The notes: generated from the letters alone by a model not told the origin. DNA of 23,821 nt from CAITQP01 sp964533145 (GCA_964533145.1 CAZHLG010000014.1:1-23821), one strand, 5' to 3'. Counted from the first letter of the stretch, positions 1 through 7,775 are shown. Numbers and translations: made by a program.

Positions 1-1209
1 GGCGACTACAAGCTCGACCAGATCGACGGCATCGTGACCGACAGCGAGGAAAAGGAATACTCGGTCTTCGACAAGCAGAAGACGCTCCTTCTCATGACCG
101 ACTCGACCAACATCGAGAACGAAGGCTTCTCGCTCCCGGAAGTGAAGGTGCACCAGGGCCTCGAGACGATCATCAAGCGCATCAAAGGCCGCATGATCAT
201 CGCCGCCTTCGCCTCGCACATCACGCGCCTCATGAAGGTCATCCAGGTGGCCGAGGAGCTCGGCAAGAAAGTGGTCCTCGAAGGCCGCTCCATGAAGAGC
301 AACATCGAGATCGCGATCGAAGCGGGCCTCATCAAACCGAAAAAAGAGACCTTCATCAGCATCGAAGAAGTCGACAATTACCCGCCGGACCGCATCCTCA
401 TGCTCATGACGGGCGCCCAGGGCGAGGAATTCGCCGCACTTAACCGCGCAGCGACCAAAACGCACAAGAAGTTCCAGCTCAAGAAGGGCGATACGATCGT
501 GCTCTCCGCGTCCGTCATTCCGGGCAACGAGCGCTCGGTCGAGCGCATGAAGGACGGCCTCGCCCGCCAGGGCGTGCGCATCATCAGCTACCGCACGCCG
601 GGCGAAGAATTCGTCCACGCCACCGGCCACGGCAACAAGGAGGACGTCCGCTGGCTGCACCGCAAAGTCAACGCCCGCTTCTTCGTACCGATCCACGGCA
701 ACCACTACAAGCTCCAGCTCCACAAAGAGCTCGCCATGGAACTCGGCATGCCGGAGAACCACGTGGTCGTGCCGGACAACGGCTCGATCATCGAGATCAG
801 CGCCGACGGCCAGAAGATCTCCATGCGCAAAGAGAAAGCTCCGGCCGGCCTCATGATGGTCGACGGCTTCTCCGTCGGCGACGAGCAGGAAGTCGTGATC
901 CGCGACCGCCAGATGCTCGCCCAGGACGGCATGTTCGTGATCGTGGCGACCATCGACCAGAAGACCGGCAAGCTCAAGAAGAGCCCCGACATCATCTCGC
1001 GCGGCTTCGTGTACCTCAAGGAATCGCAGGACCTGCTCACCGAGGCTCGGCAAATCGTGAAGCGCTCCGTCGAAGACAGCGCCCGCGGTACGGTCGGACA
1101 GGCCAATTTTGAGACCATCCGCAACGATCTCGGCGACAGCCTCTCGAAGTACCTCTTCCAGAAAACGGCCAAGCGCCCGCTCGTCATCCCCGTGCTGCTT
1201 GCGGTCTAG
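1..1209 (+). CDS. rnj: Ribonuclease J, 5'-truncated by the window edge
   Basis: Metallo-beta-lactamase/beta-CASP ribonuclease (RNase J) that matures and degrades RNA in the cytoplasm by 5'-3' exonuclease and endonuclease activity. The reading frame is open from base 1 (the residues GDYKLD precede any start), so the N-terminal metallo-beta-lactamase part with its HxHxDH motif lies outside the window; about 402 residues remain. Family signatures visible in order: TDSTN near the start, the beta-CASP segments ASHITRL and LEGRSM, ASVIPGNE, GHGNKED, and VPIHGNHYKL, whose His is a metal ligand. The C-terminal domain contains SRGFVYLKES. The GTG at 34 is an internal codon, not a start. The gene converges on mutY, with a strong bidirectional terminator between them. 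Identity is secure; the RNase J subtype is not resolved. Confidence 0.95.
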   Translation, partial: GDYKLDQIDGIVTDSEEKEYSVFDKQKTLLLMTDSTNIENEGFSLPEVKVHQGLETIIKRIKGRMIIAAFASHITRLMKVIQVAEELGKKVVLEGRSMKSNIEIAIEAGLIKPKKETFISIEEVDNYPPDRILMLMTGAQGEEFAALNRAATKTHKKFQLKKGDTIVLSASVIPGNERSVERMKDGLARQGVRIISYRTPGEEFVHATGHGNKEDVRWLHRKVNARFFVPIHGNHYKLQLHKELAMELGMPENHVVVPDNGSIIEISADGQKISMRKEKAPAGLMMVDGFSVGDEQEVVIRDRQMLAQDGMFVIVATIDQKTGKLKKSPDIISRGFVYLKESQDLLTEARQIVKRSVEDSARGTVGQANFETIRNDLGDSLSKYLFQKTAKRPLVIPVLLAV

Positions 1210-1218
1210 CAAGCTCGC

Positions 1219-1254
1219 GCGCGAAAAATCCCGCCTCGGCGGGATTTTTCGCGC
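1219..1254. terminator. Bidirectional intrinsic terminator between rnj and mutY
   Basis: Perfect 17-bp inverted repeat with a 2-nt TC loop. The arms carry an A5 run on the left and a T5 run on the right, so it can end transcripts from either side. It lies 10 nt after the rnj stop. A second, imperfect hairpin (about 1276-1296, CCCC/GGGCGG arms followed by TTTTTCTTT) lies just beyond and may act as a back-up terminator for rnj. Confidence 0.88.
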
Positions 1255-1303
1255 TTCATTGCCGTTCTTAGAATAAAACCCCAATAGGGCGGTTTTTCTT
1301 TGA

Positions 1304-2128
1304 CTACACCACTATACTGATCCGACCTTTGGAGCCGACCGAGAGTATCCCGTCTTTCACAAGACCGGCAAGCGCCTTCTCCGCGCGGTCTTTGTCTTCG
1401 GCCGCATACGGCGCAAGCAGCTTCGCCTTCGGCATGCTTCCCTTCTCAGTGAGCTCCCGCAAGAATGCGCCGCGCAGCTCGCGCACGGAGCCTTTGAAGG
1501 CGCTTTGCCTAGCGTGATGCGTGCTGCGGCGGGACGGGTTCGGCAGCGTGCGCTTGAGATGCGCGCCGTAGTCCATGAGCGCCCAGTGCCATTCGCGCGG
1601 GCGCTTCGCGTCGAGCGCCTCCTCGATGAGCGGCATGAGCTTCGCGTCGGGCACGGATTTCGCGCGCGGAAAAAAGGCATGGATGAAGGCCGCGCGCACA
1701 TTGGTCTCGATGAGCGGCTCGGGCAGATTCCAGGCGAACGACGCGACGGCCGCAGCCGTATACGGCCCGACGCCCGGCAAGACGCGCAGGCCTTCCGCGC
1801 TCTCCGGGAATTTCCCGCCGAAGTCGCGCACGACCGTCTCGGCCGCACGCTTGAGAAAGAGCGCCCGGCGGTTGTAGCCGAGCCCGCTCCAGAGCTTGAG
1901 CACGTCTTGGTTCGATGCCTGCGCAAGTGCGCGGACGTTCGGGAAGGCTTTGAGAAAGACGCGGTACTTCGCCACGACGCGGTCCACCTGCGTCTGCTGG
2001 AGCATGATCTCCGATACCAGTATCTTGTACGGATCGGCCGTCTTGCGCCACGGCAGACCGTGCCGGCCGTATTTCCGATAATACGCCCAGACGATTTTGC
2101 GGAACGAGGCGACGGTCTCTTTTTTCAT
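1304..2128 (-). CDS. mutY: A/G-specific adenine glycosylase (MutY type) without an Fe-S cluster
   Basis: HhH-GPD base-excision glycosylase of the MutY family, which removes adenine mispaired with 8-oxoguanine or G. It is 274 aa. Visible: VSEIMLQQTQV with the catalytic Glu at residue 40, GLGYNRRA, and the helix-hairpin-helix LPGVGPYTAAAVASFAW (about 117-133). Where E. coli MutY has LDGNV with the catalytic Asp, this protein has IETNV (Glu141). The usual four-Cys cluster after MDYGA is absent (MDYGAHLKRTLPNPSRR), and instead of a NUDIX-like domain the C-terminus (about 215-274) looks like a small winged-helix domain. The start is set by homology and sits 7 nt after the M3 peptidase stop, so the two genes share a transcript; longer upstream starts would run into pepF. 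Clusterless MutY proteins are known; the substrate here is inferred. Confidence 0.88.
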   Translation of the reverse strand: MKKETVASFRKIVWAYYRKYGRHGLPWRKTADPYKILVSEIMLQQTQVDRVVAKYRVFLKAFPNVRALAQASNQDVLKLWSGLGYNRRALFLKRAAETVVRDFGGKFPESAEGLRVLPGVGPYTAAAVASFAWNLPEPLIETNVRAAFIHAFFPRAKSVPDAKLMPLIEEALDAKRPREWHWALMDYGAHLKRTLPNPSRRSTHHARQSAFKGSVRELRGAFLRELTEKGSMPKAKLLAPYAAEDKDRAEKALAGLVKDGILSVGSKGRISIVV

Positions 2129-2135
2129 CGCAAAC

Positions 2136-3899
2136 CTAGATTTTCCCGAGTTTTTTGGCAAGCTTCTCGAGCTTCTTGATGTCCGCCTCGATGCCCTTGA
2201 GGCCGGCTTCGAAGAATGCCGGATCGCGCGTATCCACGCCAATGCTCTTGAAGATGTCTTCCGGGCTTGCCGAGCCGCCAGCCGAAAGGAACTGCTCGAT
2301 CTTCTTCGCGTAGCTCGGATCCTTTTTCCAGTTCTCGTAGAGCGCGCGGGAGACGAGCTGGCCGTACGCGTACGAGTACACGTAGAAAAAGCGGCGGATG
2401 TGGGACCAATTCACGAAGAAGTACCCGTCATCCTCGTCTATTTGCATGGCGTCGCCGAGATACGCCCCCATGTGCTTCACGAGCAGCGCAGCAATCTCGG
2501 CGGCCGTGACCTGGCCTTTGGTGCGGATCATACCGTGCAGTTCGAGTTCGAAATTGAAGCAGGCGATCTGTCGGAAGATCGTGCTGATGTCCCCGGAGAT
2601 CTTGTTGTGCAGCAGCACAAAGCGATCCTTCTCGGGCAGTGCGTGCTCGAGTTCTTCGATCAGGACCTGCTCGAAGAACGTGCTCGCGACTTCCGCCGTC
2701 GCCGTCGAATAGCTCCGGTAGTGCGCGGGCTGCGGCTTGGAAAATTCGGTATGGATGGCATGGCCCATCTCATGCGCCAGCGTCTCTACTGAGCGCACCG
2801 CGTCCGCATGATTGAGCAGCACGAAGGTCGGCAAGGCGCCCTGCCCCCAGCAAAATCCGCCGCCGGTCTTGCCCTTTCTCGGATATACATCGATCTGGCC
2901 GTTTGCGATGTATGAATCGAGCACGTCGACATATTTCTGGCCGATCCTGGCGAACGCCTGCTTGGTGAGCGCAACAGACGTCTCAAAATCGAACGCTGTG
3001 CCGATCGTGCCCACTTTGGCGTTGCGGTCCGCCATCATGATCTTCTCCTCGCCGAGGAGACGCGCATGGACCGCGTAAAAACGACGCGAGATCTTGAAAT
3101 GCTTAGTCACGGCGGAGACCAGGGCAAGCACGGCCGTTTCGTCGCTCTCGTACGCCAGCAACGTGGCATCGTACGGCTTCGCGTAGCCGCGACGTTCGTC
3201 CATGACTTTCTTGTACGTATACACCGCATTGATCTCAGCTTCGGCGAAGTGCGAAATGGAGCGGAATACGGCATTCACTTTTTGCGAAAGCGCGCGACGG
3301 TCCTTCTTCGGCAGATCGGCGACGAGGGCAAGGGCTTCGGCGATCGGAATCTGTTCTCCCTTCCATTCGACCATCTGGGCATTCAGGAGCTTCTCCTGCC
3401 CGTCCACCCACATCGTATAACTCGTCTGCAGGAGCAGTTCTTCGAGCTGCTCCTCCCCTTCCGAAAGCTGGTGTTTGGCGCCGAGAAAGATGCGCTTGAG
3501 GAAATACGCATACGGAGCGAGCTGCGGGTCTTTCAGGAAAGCCTTGTGCTTCGCAGGCGGGATCTTGCCGATAGCCAGCGAGAAAAACACTGTCTTGTTG
3601 CCGGCAGCGGAAAGACGCTGCGAATACGCTGTCGCCGTTGCCGTGGCATGCGCGTCTTCGGCGTTGAGCTGCTGGCGTAACGCAAAATACCACCACGGCT
3701 TCGATCCGTTGGCCAGCTCAAGCATGGCGACATAGTCGCGGAACGCTTTGGCGAGCGCCGCCGGAGTCGCCGTAAAATCCGCCTTCCGGTATTTTTTCTC
3801 GAAGGCGGCGTACGCAGCCTCTATAGCCGCGAGGTCTTTTTCAATGGCTGGATCATTCTCATTCTTGTACAAAAGGCCCAAATTCCATGTCGTCTGCAT
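2136..3899 (-). CDS. pepF: M3-family oligoendopeptidase (PepF-like)
   Basis: Zinc metallopeptidase of family M3, cytoplasmic, cleaving short peptides. At 587 aa it is the normal size for oligoendopeptidase F. The active site is HEMGH at 376-380, with the third zinc ligand Glu403 in TAEVAS about 23 residues later. Upstream segments (LGLLYKNENDPAIEKD near the N-terminus) match the helical PepF N-terminal domain. It is the first gene of a two-gene unit with mutY. The start is chosen because a TACACT -10 box ends 6 nt before the ATG, which predicts a leaderless message. Only 12 nt separate it from the ZIP transporter stop, so its promoter fills the whole gap. Family assignment is firm; the precise PepF subtype is less so. 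Confidence 0.9.
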   Translation of the reverse strand: MQTTWNLGLLYKNENDPAIEKDLAAIEAAYAAFEKKYRKADFTATPAALAKAFRDYVAMLELANGSKPWWYFALRQQLNAEDAHATATATAYSQRLSAAGNKTVFFSLAIGKIPPAKHKAFLKDPQLAPYAYFLKRIFLGAKHQLSEGEEQLEELLLQTSYTMWVDGQEKLLNAQMVEWKGEQIPIAEALALVADLPKKDRRALSQKVNAVFRSISHFAEAEINAVYTYKKVMDERRGYAKPYDATLLAYESDETAVLALVSAVTKHFKISRRFYAVHARLLGEEKIMMADRNAKVGTIGTAFDFETSVALTKQAFARIGQKYVDVLDSYIANGQIDVYPRKGKTGGGFCWGQGALPTFVLLNHADAVRSVETLAHEMGHAIHTEFSKPQPAHYRSYSTATAEVASTFFEQVLIEELEHALPEKDRFVLLHNKISGDISTIFRQIACFNFELELHGMIRTKGQVTAAEIAALLVKHMGAYLGDAMQIDEDDGYFFVNWSHIRRFFYVYSYAYGQLVSRALYENWKKDPSYAKKIEQFLSAGGSASPEDIFKSIGVDTRDPAFFEAGLKGIEADIKKLEKLAKKLGKI

Positions 3900-3905
3900 G
3901 GGGCC

Positions 3906-3911
3906 AGTGTA
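3906..3911 (-). promoter_or_regulatory. -10 box for pepF (leaderless)
   Basis: On the - strand TACACT lies 6 nt upstream of the pepF ATG (spacer GGCCCC), with no Shine-Dalgarno in between. The same 12-mer (- strand TACACTGGCCCC) precedes the ZIP gene start. Confidence 0.6.
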
Positions 3912-4637
3912 TTACGCGAAGCGCGAAACGGCAAACATGAAGGCCGCGCCGAGCACAGTCAGGATGATCGTCTTCCAGGACGAGTGCTTGCTGTGCGCTT
4001 CAGGCAGGATATCGGACGCGCCGATGTACAGCAGGAAACCGGCGAAGAATCCGAGATATACGACAAGCCAGGCGTCCGGCACGGAAAAGAGCAGCGTGGA
4101 AAGCGCGCCGAGCACGGGAGCGAGCGCGTCGACAAGCAAGAACCAGCGCGCACGGCGCAGGCTGTTTTTGTGCGTGAGCATGAGCGCAACGGTGTTCATG
4201 CCGTCCGTGAAATCGTGCGCGATCACGGCGACGGCCACGAGCACGCCCATTTCGGGCGACACTTGGAATCCGAGGCCGATACCGACACCGTCGAGAAAGC
4301 TGTGTCCGGCAAGGGCCAGAGCGCTCGCCATGCCGACATGCGGATGCTTATGGTCCGCATACTCGTCTTCATGCGAATGATGGAGCGCGAGGCCTTTCTC
4401 GAGCACATGGAACGCGAGGAACCCGAGAACGAGCGCGATCATGACTCCGGTCGGTTCTGTCGCGGTCGTCGAAAGCATTTCGATGATCTCCGGAAGGATA
4501 TCGAATGCCACGACGCCCACGAGCACGCCCGCCGCAAAACCCATGATGCGATGCAAGCGCTCCTTGTTGCGCATGGAAAAAAGACCGCCGAGGGCAGTAG
4601 AGACAAAGGTGAGCAGCGCGAGGATTATCGGAAGCAT
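3912..4637 (-). CDS. ZIP-family divalent metal transporter
   Basis: Inner-membrane ZIP transporter (zinc and related divalent metals), 241 aa with about 8 predicted TM helices and the typical ZIP arrangement. A His/Asp-rich cytosolic loop (residues about 86-100, HHSHEDEYADHKHPH) separates TM3 and TM4. TM4 carries AGHSFLDG (His112, Asp116) and TM5 carries AHDFTDG (His141, Asp145), the positions that form the binuclear metal site; TM5 departs from the common HEIPQE form. The start is the ATG after CAT, giving a hydrophobic first helix (MLPIILALL), with a TACACT -10 box just upstream. An in-frame extension to 4781 would add residues unlike a ZIP N-terminus. The direction of transport cannot be told from sequence. 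Confidence 0.88.
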   Translation of the reverse strand: MLPIILALLTFVSTALGGLFSMRNKERLHRIMGFAAGVLVGVVAFDILPEIIEMLSTTATEPTGVMIALVLGFLAFHVLEKGLALHHSHEDEYADHKHPHVGMASALALAGHSFLDGVGIGLGFQVSPEMGVLVAVAVIAHDFTDGMNTVALMLTHKNSLRRARWFLLVDALAPVLGALSTLLFSVPDAWLVVYLGFFAGFLLYIGASDILPEAHSKHSSWKTIILTVLGAAFMFAVSRFA

Positions 4638-4645
4638 ATGGGGCC

Positions 4646-4651
4646 AGTGTA
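4646..4651 (-). promoter_or_regulatory. Extended -10 box for the ZIP transporter
   Basis: On the - strand the motif TGT-TACACT ends 8 nt before the ATG. There is no Shine-Dalgarno, so a leaderless transcript is expected. Confidence 0.55.
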
Positions 4652-4699
4652 ACAAAAACCGGCCGCTCCTGCACGCAAAAAGCCGCCTATGGGATTTTA

Positions 4700-5446
4700 T
4701 TATTTCAGCGCTTTCGGATGTTTGGCGCTCCAGGCGTACAGGACGGCGGCGGCACTCGCCGCGACATTGAGCGACTCGCATCCTGGATTCATGGGAATGG
4801 AGAGCGGGACATCGCAGTGCTCGAGCGTCTTCATGCGAATGCCCTTCTCCTCGTTGCCGAGGATGAACACTGCAGGAGCATCGAATTTTTCCGTGACGAG
4901 CGACTGCTGCGCCTCCATCTCAAGTCCGTACACCCAGAAGCCGCGCTCTTTGAGATCCTTGATGGTGGCGTTCACATTGCCGATGGACACGAGCGGCACG
5001 CGGAAAGCCATGCCTGCCGAAACCTTGACCACAGCCGCGGTCACGGGAGCCTGATTCCGTTCAGGAATGAGCACTCCCTTCACGCCGAACGCCGCAGCGG
5101 TGCGGATAATAGCGCCGACGTTCTGCGGATCTTGAATTTCGCCGAGCAGCACGAGCCCCGTATCAGGCGTGACAGGAAGACTCTCAATGAAGTCAGCGTA
5201 CGGACGCATCAGGCGGTCGAGCCGGACCTCGGCGATGCATCCCTGATGATTGGCGTGCTTTTCGATGCCCGACGGCGGCGTGCGGTCGTCAAAACGGCCG
5301 ACAGGGACCTTGGCCGCGCGCAACAGCTCTGCCAGACGGCCTTCTGCAGGCCGGGAAAGGTAGACTTTGAGCACCAGGCCCGGCGTGCCGACAAGGGCCT
5401 CCTCGAGAGCGTGCGTTCCGTACATGTAGACTGTCTCTTTTTTCAT
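4700..5446 (-). CDS. rlmB: SpoU/TrmH-family RNA 2'-O-methyltransferase (RlmB-like)
   Basis: S-adenosylmethionine-dependent RNA ribose 2'-O-methyltransferase of the SPOUT class; the RlmB type methylates a conserved G in 23S rRNA. It is 248 aa. The N-terminal substrate-binding domain starts MYGTHALEEAL, the form seen in RlmB. The three SPOUT motifs are present: DPQNVGAIIRTA (about 126-137), FILGNEEKGIR (about 195-205) and IPMNPGCESLNVAASAAAVLYAW at the knot. The start (MKKETVYMYGTHAL) agrees with the family. A perfect 16-bp hairpin sits 19 nt upstream and insulates it from doxX. The exact target nucleotide is inferred; TrmH or another member is possible. Confidence 0.88.
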   Translation of the reverse strand: MKKETVYMYGTHALEEALVGTPGLVLKVYLSRPAEGRLAELLRAAKVPVGRFDDRTPPSGIEKHANHQGCIAEVRLDRLMRPYADFIESLPVTPDTGLVLLGEIQDPQNVGAIIRTAAAFGVKGVLIPERNQAPVTAAVVKVSAGMAFRVPLVSIGNVNATIKDLKERGFWVYGLEMEAQQSLVTEKFDAPAVFILGNEEKGIRMKTLEHCDVPLSIPMNPGCESLNVAASAAAVLYAWSAKHPKALK

Positions 5447-5465
5447 TACAGGGACATGGTAGCAG

Positions 5466-5500
5466 ACGGGCCGCGTTTCGCGAAGCGAAACGCGGCCCGT
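5466..5500 (-). terminator. Perfect 16-bp hairpin between doxX and rlmB
   Basis: Exact inverted repeat with a 3-nt loop (arms from 5466 and to 5500), GC-rich in its outer half. It lies 24 nt after the doxX stop on the - strand and just before rlmB. There is no U-run on either side, so it is an atypical terminator, or an RNA-stability or processing hairpin for the doxX operon. Confidence 0.5.
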
Positions 5501-5524
5501 GCCGATTCCAGCCCAAAAACCGGA

Positions 5525-5899
5525 CTATTTCGAGCCGCCGAACGACAGCGAACCTGCTCCTCCGAAAAAGAGCGCCAGCGAAGCAACAGCAAGACCGAAA
5601 TCGCGCACGCCGGTTGCCGACATGCCGATCGTGAATGCGATGCCGAAGAGATGCAGCGCGAGCAAGAGCGCCGCGCCGCGCACCCAAACGCCGATCACGA
5701 GAAGCGACGCGCAGACGATCTCGAACACGGCGTTCATCCGCACAAAATTCTCGGGCGAGACCGGGAGCGAATCGACGAAGCGCGGCAGGAAGCCCGTCCA
5801 CATCGCCGGATCGCGAAGCTGCGAGACGGCAAACCAAAAGAATACAAGTGCAAGACCGATACGGAGCACAAGAAAGGCGGTGCCGGGATTTTTCTGCAT
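5525..5899 (-). CDS. DoxX-family membrane protein
   Basis: Small integral membrane protein of the DoxX/DUF1634-like fold, 124 aa with four hydrophobic helices (about 7-25, 56-75, 78-95, 100-118). DoxX proteins are often linked to quinone or thiosulfate redox chemistry, but many members have no known role. Visible: LRIGLALVFFWFAVSQL in the first helix, then a loop with WTGFLPRFVDSL. The ATG follows the cytochrome-b5 gene stop by 4 nt, so the two are translated from one message; together they form a membrane/extracytoplasmic pair. Family assignment rests on helix pattern and size and is moderately firm. Partner and reaction are unknown. Confidence 0.75.
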   Translation of the reverse strand: MQKNPGTAFLVLRIGLALVFFWFAVSQLRDPAMWTGFLPRFVDSLPVSPENFVRMNAVFEIVCASLLVIGVWVRGAALLLALHLFGIAFTIGMSATGVRDFGLAVASLALFFGGAGSLSFGGSK

Positions 5900-5903
5900 A
5901 GGA

Positions 5904-6722
5904 CTACTTCACGACACCGACCTTGAAGGTGGCGAGGACCGACTGCGCCTTCTTGCTGCTGCCGTGCATGCGGGTAAAGGCAGCGGTGCCGTCCGTACCG
6001 CAGAGGCCCAGGATTGCCTGCTCCCCGCCCGGATGCTTGGCGATCCACGACGTCAGGTCGTAGACATTTGCGCCGACCGTAGTCCAGCAACTCGAAACAG
6101 AATTATGCGAAGAAACCTCCGTCATGGCGTACGCGGACGCAGATGTTCCGGCATCGGTTTTCGCTGCCGTTTTAGCATCGATCTTGAGACCGACAAAAGC
6201 ATTTACGATGGACCGGGCATCTTTTGCCGCAGCCATAAGCGCCTTCTCGGCCGCAAGAAGCGCCTCGCGAGCCTTTTTGAGCGCTGCCGTATTTGCCTCG
6301 ATCGTCGCAGCATCGGACGCATCGGTCTTGATCGAAGCAGCGGCCGAAGCGGCGGCCGACGCCTGCGTCTTGGCCTCGGTGATCTTTGTCGTCATATCGG
6401 CATATGCAGAGGTCGCAGCTGTCACGTCTTTTCCGGCGGTCTTTGCCTCGTCGATGCGGACCTTGAGCTTCACGCTCATGGCAGTGAGCATGTCGGCAAC
6501 TGCCGAAGCCCGGCGGGCAGCGACGCTAATGCGCGTCTGCCGGACGGCAAACGCAACCTCGCGGCCCGAAGCCTTGCCGAGCATGCCGGCGCCGATGCGA
6601 GCCTTGGCGGTGACATCAGCGGTCACGGATACATCCTGCGCAAAAGCAGGCGCGGCAACGCCGAGCAGCAGCGCAGTCGAAACGGCAGCGGTCGCGAGTT
6701 TGGAAGTGATGGTTGTTTTCAT
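5904..6722 (-). CDS. Secreted Ala-rich helical protein with C-terminal cytochrome b5-like heme domain
   Basis: 272 aa. Signal peptide at 1-28 (hydrophobic core TALLLGVAAPAFA, likely cut after AFA). Residues about 30-185 are Ala/Lys-rich, low in complexity and probably a long helical or coiled-coil stalk. Residues about 199-272 form a cytochrome b5-like domain: HPGG at 230-233 supplies one axial heme His and RMHG (His253) the other. Cys212 and Cys241 may form a disulfide, which suits a location outside the membrane. The protein is therefore predicted to expose a heme domain on a helical spacer. It lies between a short TM protein and DoxX in one operon. Electron transfer is inferred; heme binding has not been shown for this protein. 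Confidence 0.8.
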   Translation of the reverse strand: MKTTITSKLATAAVSTALLLGVAAPAFAQDVSVTADVTAKARIGAGMLGKASGREVAFAVRQTRISVAARRASAVADMLTAMSVKLKVRIDEAKTAGKDVTAATSAYADMTTKITEAKTQASAAASAAASIKTDASDAATIEANTAALKKAREALLAAEKALMAAAKDARSIVNAFVGLKIDAKTAAKTDAGTSASAYAMTEVSSHNSVSSCWTTVGANVYDLTSWIAKHPGGEQAILGLCGTDGTAAFTRMHGSSKKAQSVLATFKVGVVK

Positions 6723-6749
6723 ATAAGTGGAAAAAGATTAGGCTGCTGA

Positions 6750-7019
6750 TTACTCATCGCTCTGAGCGGAAGCATTGTCAGCCGCAAGGCCGCGGAGCTC
6801 GGCGTCGATCGCGGCGGCGTCTCGGTCAAGAGACTCGTTCGAAGAACCGCTCGCCTGAATGCCTGCGGATAAGTCAGCGCCGGAAACCGGCGTCTGTCCG
6901 TCCTGAGAGACAGTATCTCCCGACGGCACGGCCGGAGCGGCCGGCTTGCGTAAGGCGACCCAAAGGCCGATAGCGATGATAATGAGCACGACGACGATGC
7001 CCGTTGTTTTTGATTGCAT
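6750..7019 (-). CDS. Small single-TM protein, function unknown
   Basis: 89 aa: an N-terminal membrane helix (about 8-24, VVVLIIIAIGLWVAL), then a Pro/Ser-rich linker and an acidic helical C-terminus (LDRDAAAIDAELRGL). Short proteins of this layout are common next to secreted or surface genes in Parcubacteria, by recollection rather than a search. It is the first gene of a unit with the cytochrome-b5 and DoxX genes (27-nt gap). Its promoter, an extended TATACT box, lies about 40 nt upstream, so unlike several neighbours this message has a short leader without a clear Shine-Dalgarno. No enzymatic motif is visible. Confidence 0.7.
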   Translation of the reverse strand: MQSKTTGIVVVLIIIAIGLWVALRKPAAPAVPSGDTVSQDGQTPVSGADLSAGIQASGSSNESLDRDAAAIDAELRGLAADNASAQSDE

Positions 7020-7058
7020 AGAAGAGGATTATTACTGCTAAGCACTCGACACCGCTAT

Positions 7059-7067
7059 AGTATACCA
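7059..7067 (-). promoter_or_regulatory. Extended -10 promoter for the TM protein/cytochrome-b5/doxX operon
   Basis: On the - strand TGG-TATACT (extended -10, no clear -35), about 40 nt before the ATG at 7019. It is divergent from the promoter of the + strand gene at 7105. Confidence 0.55.
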
Positions 7068-7091
7068 GGAGCAGCGCTCGGAGGCATGTGC

Positions 7092-7097
7092 TATACT
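7092..7097 (+). promoter_or_regulatory. Extended -10 box, leaderless start of the 7105 gene
   Basis: TGC-TATACT ends 7 nt before the ATG at 7105, placing the expected transcription start on or beside the A of the start codon. Confidence 0.65.
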
Positions 7098-7104
7098 CTC
7101 TCGC

Positions 7105-7359
7105 ATGGAAACGATCATGAAATCTGACATCTTTTTCTTCGTCACGACCATCTCCGTCGCGATATTCACGCTGCTCGGCACGGTCATCCTGCTGCAGATC
7201 ATCCGCGTGCTCCGCGACATCAAGCGCGCCGCGGCGAAACTCGAAGCGGAAGTATCGGAGATCGGCGAACATGCCGAAACGCTCTACCGCCGCATATCGG
7301 AAAGCTTTCTCTTCAACCTGATCTTCGGCAAGCGAGGACGGCACGGAAGCGGAAAGTAA
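7105..7359 (+). CDS. Small membrane protein with one TM helix
   Basis: 84 aa. One strong TM helix (about 9-34) is followed by a charged amphipathic helix (RVLRDIKRAAAKLEAEVSEI) and a basic tail. This layout resembles small membrane-anchored scaffold proteins seen in candidate-phyla genomes; no catalytic motif is present. The start is supported by a TATACT box 7 nt upstream. It is followed after 24 nt by another TM/coiled-coil protein on the same strand, so the two probably form a unit. Function unknown. Confidence 0.72.
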   Translation: METIMKSDIFFFVTTISVAIFTLLGTVILLQIIRVLRDIKRAAAKLEAEVSEIGEHAETLYRRISESFLFNLIFGKRGRHGSGK

Positions 7360-7383
7360 TTAACACGTAATCACGCATACAGT

Positions 7384-7737
7384 ATGGCAGCACAGAAAAA
7401 AACGGGCGCGAACACGGGCAAGGCAATCGCAGTGGGCGCAGGCATAGTCGCGCTTTCGGCCGCGGCATACCTGCTGTTCGGCCCGGAAGGCAAGAAGCAC
7501 CGCAAGGACCTCAAGTCCTGGATGGTGCGCATGAAGGCCGATGTTATGGACAAGATGGAGAAGGCCAAAGAGCTCAGCAAGCCCGTGTACGAGAACATCG
7601 TCGATCAGGTCAAGGAAAAATACGCGAAGATGAAGGATATGGACATGGCATCGCTCGAAAAAGAAGTGCGCGAACTCAAGAAGAATTGGCACGCCGTCGC
7701 CGGAAAGAAGCAGGCCTCGTCCAAGGCCCGAGCATAG
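7384..7737 (+). CDS. YtxH-like membrane-anchored coiled-coil protein
   Basis: 117 aa. A basic N-terminus, a TM helix at about 13-31 (AIAVGAGIVALSAAAYLLF) ending in FGPEGKKHRKDLKSW, then a long Lys/Glu helix (about 40-105) and a basic Ala/Lys tail. The segment GKKHRKDLKSWM after the TM helix is the form seen in YtxH-like proteins. Only one membrane span is predicted. It is encoded just after the other small membrane protein and ends in a strong terminator. Role unknown; possibly envelope organisation. Confidence 0.7.
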   Translation: MAAQKKTGANTGKAIAVGAGIVALSAAAYLLFGPEGKKHRKDLKSWMVRMKADVMDKMEKAKELSKPVYENIVDQVKEKYAKMKDMDMASLEKEVRELKKNWHAVAGKKQASSKARA

Positions 7738-7748
7738 CAGAATCTCGG

Positions 7749-7775
7749 AAAAACCCCGCATACTGCGGGGTTTTT
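7749..7775. terminator. Bidirectional intrinsic terminator
   Basis: 12-bp perfect stem (AAAAACCCCGCA and its complement) with a 3-nt loop, ending in T5 on + and, reading the other way, in T5 on -. It separates the convergent 7384 gene and the cyclophilin gene. Confidence 0.9.

Noticed and set aside
1505..2179. Long + strand reading frames opposite mutY and pepF (for example 1505-2179, 2097-2792, 3066-3680)
   Set aside because: They are shadows of the - strand coding in GC-rich DNA; their Arg-rich translations have no domain pattern and the opposite strand has clear families.
4718..6749. + strand frames across rlmB, doxX and the cytochrome-b5 gene (4718-5926, 5499-6749)
   Set aside because: They are shadows of clearly recognisable - strand proteins and show no signal or domain.
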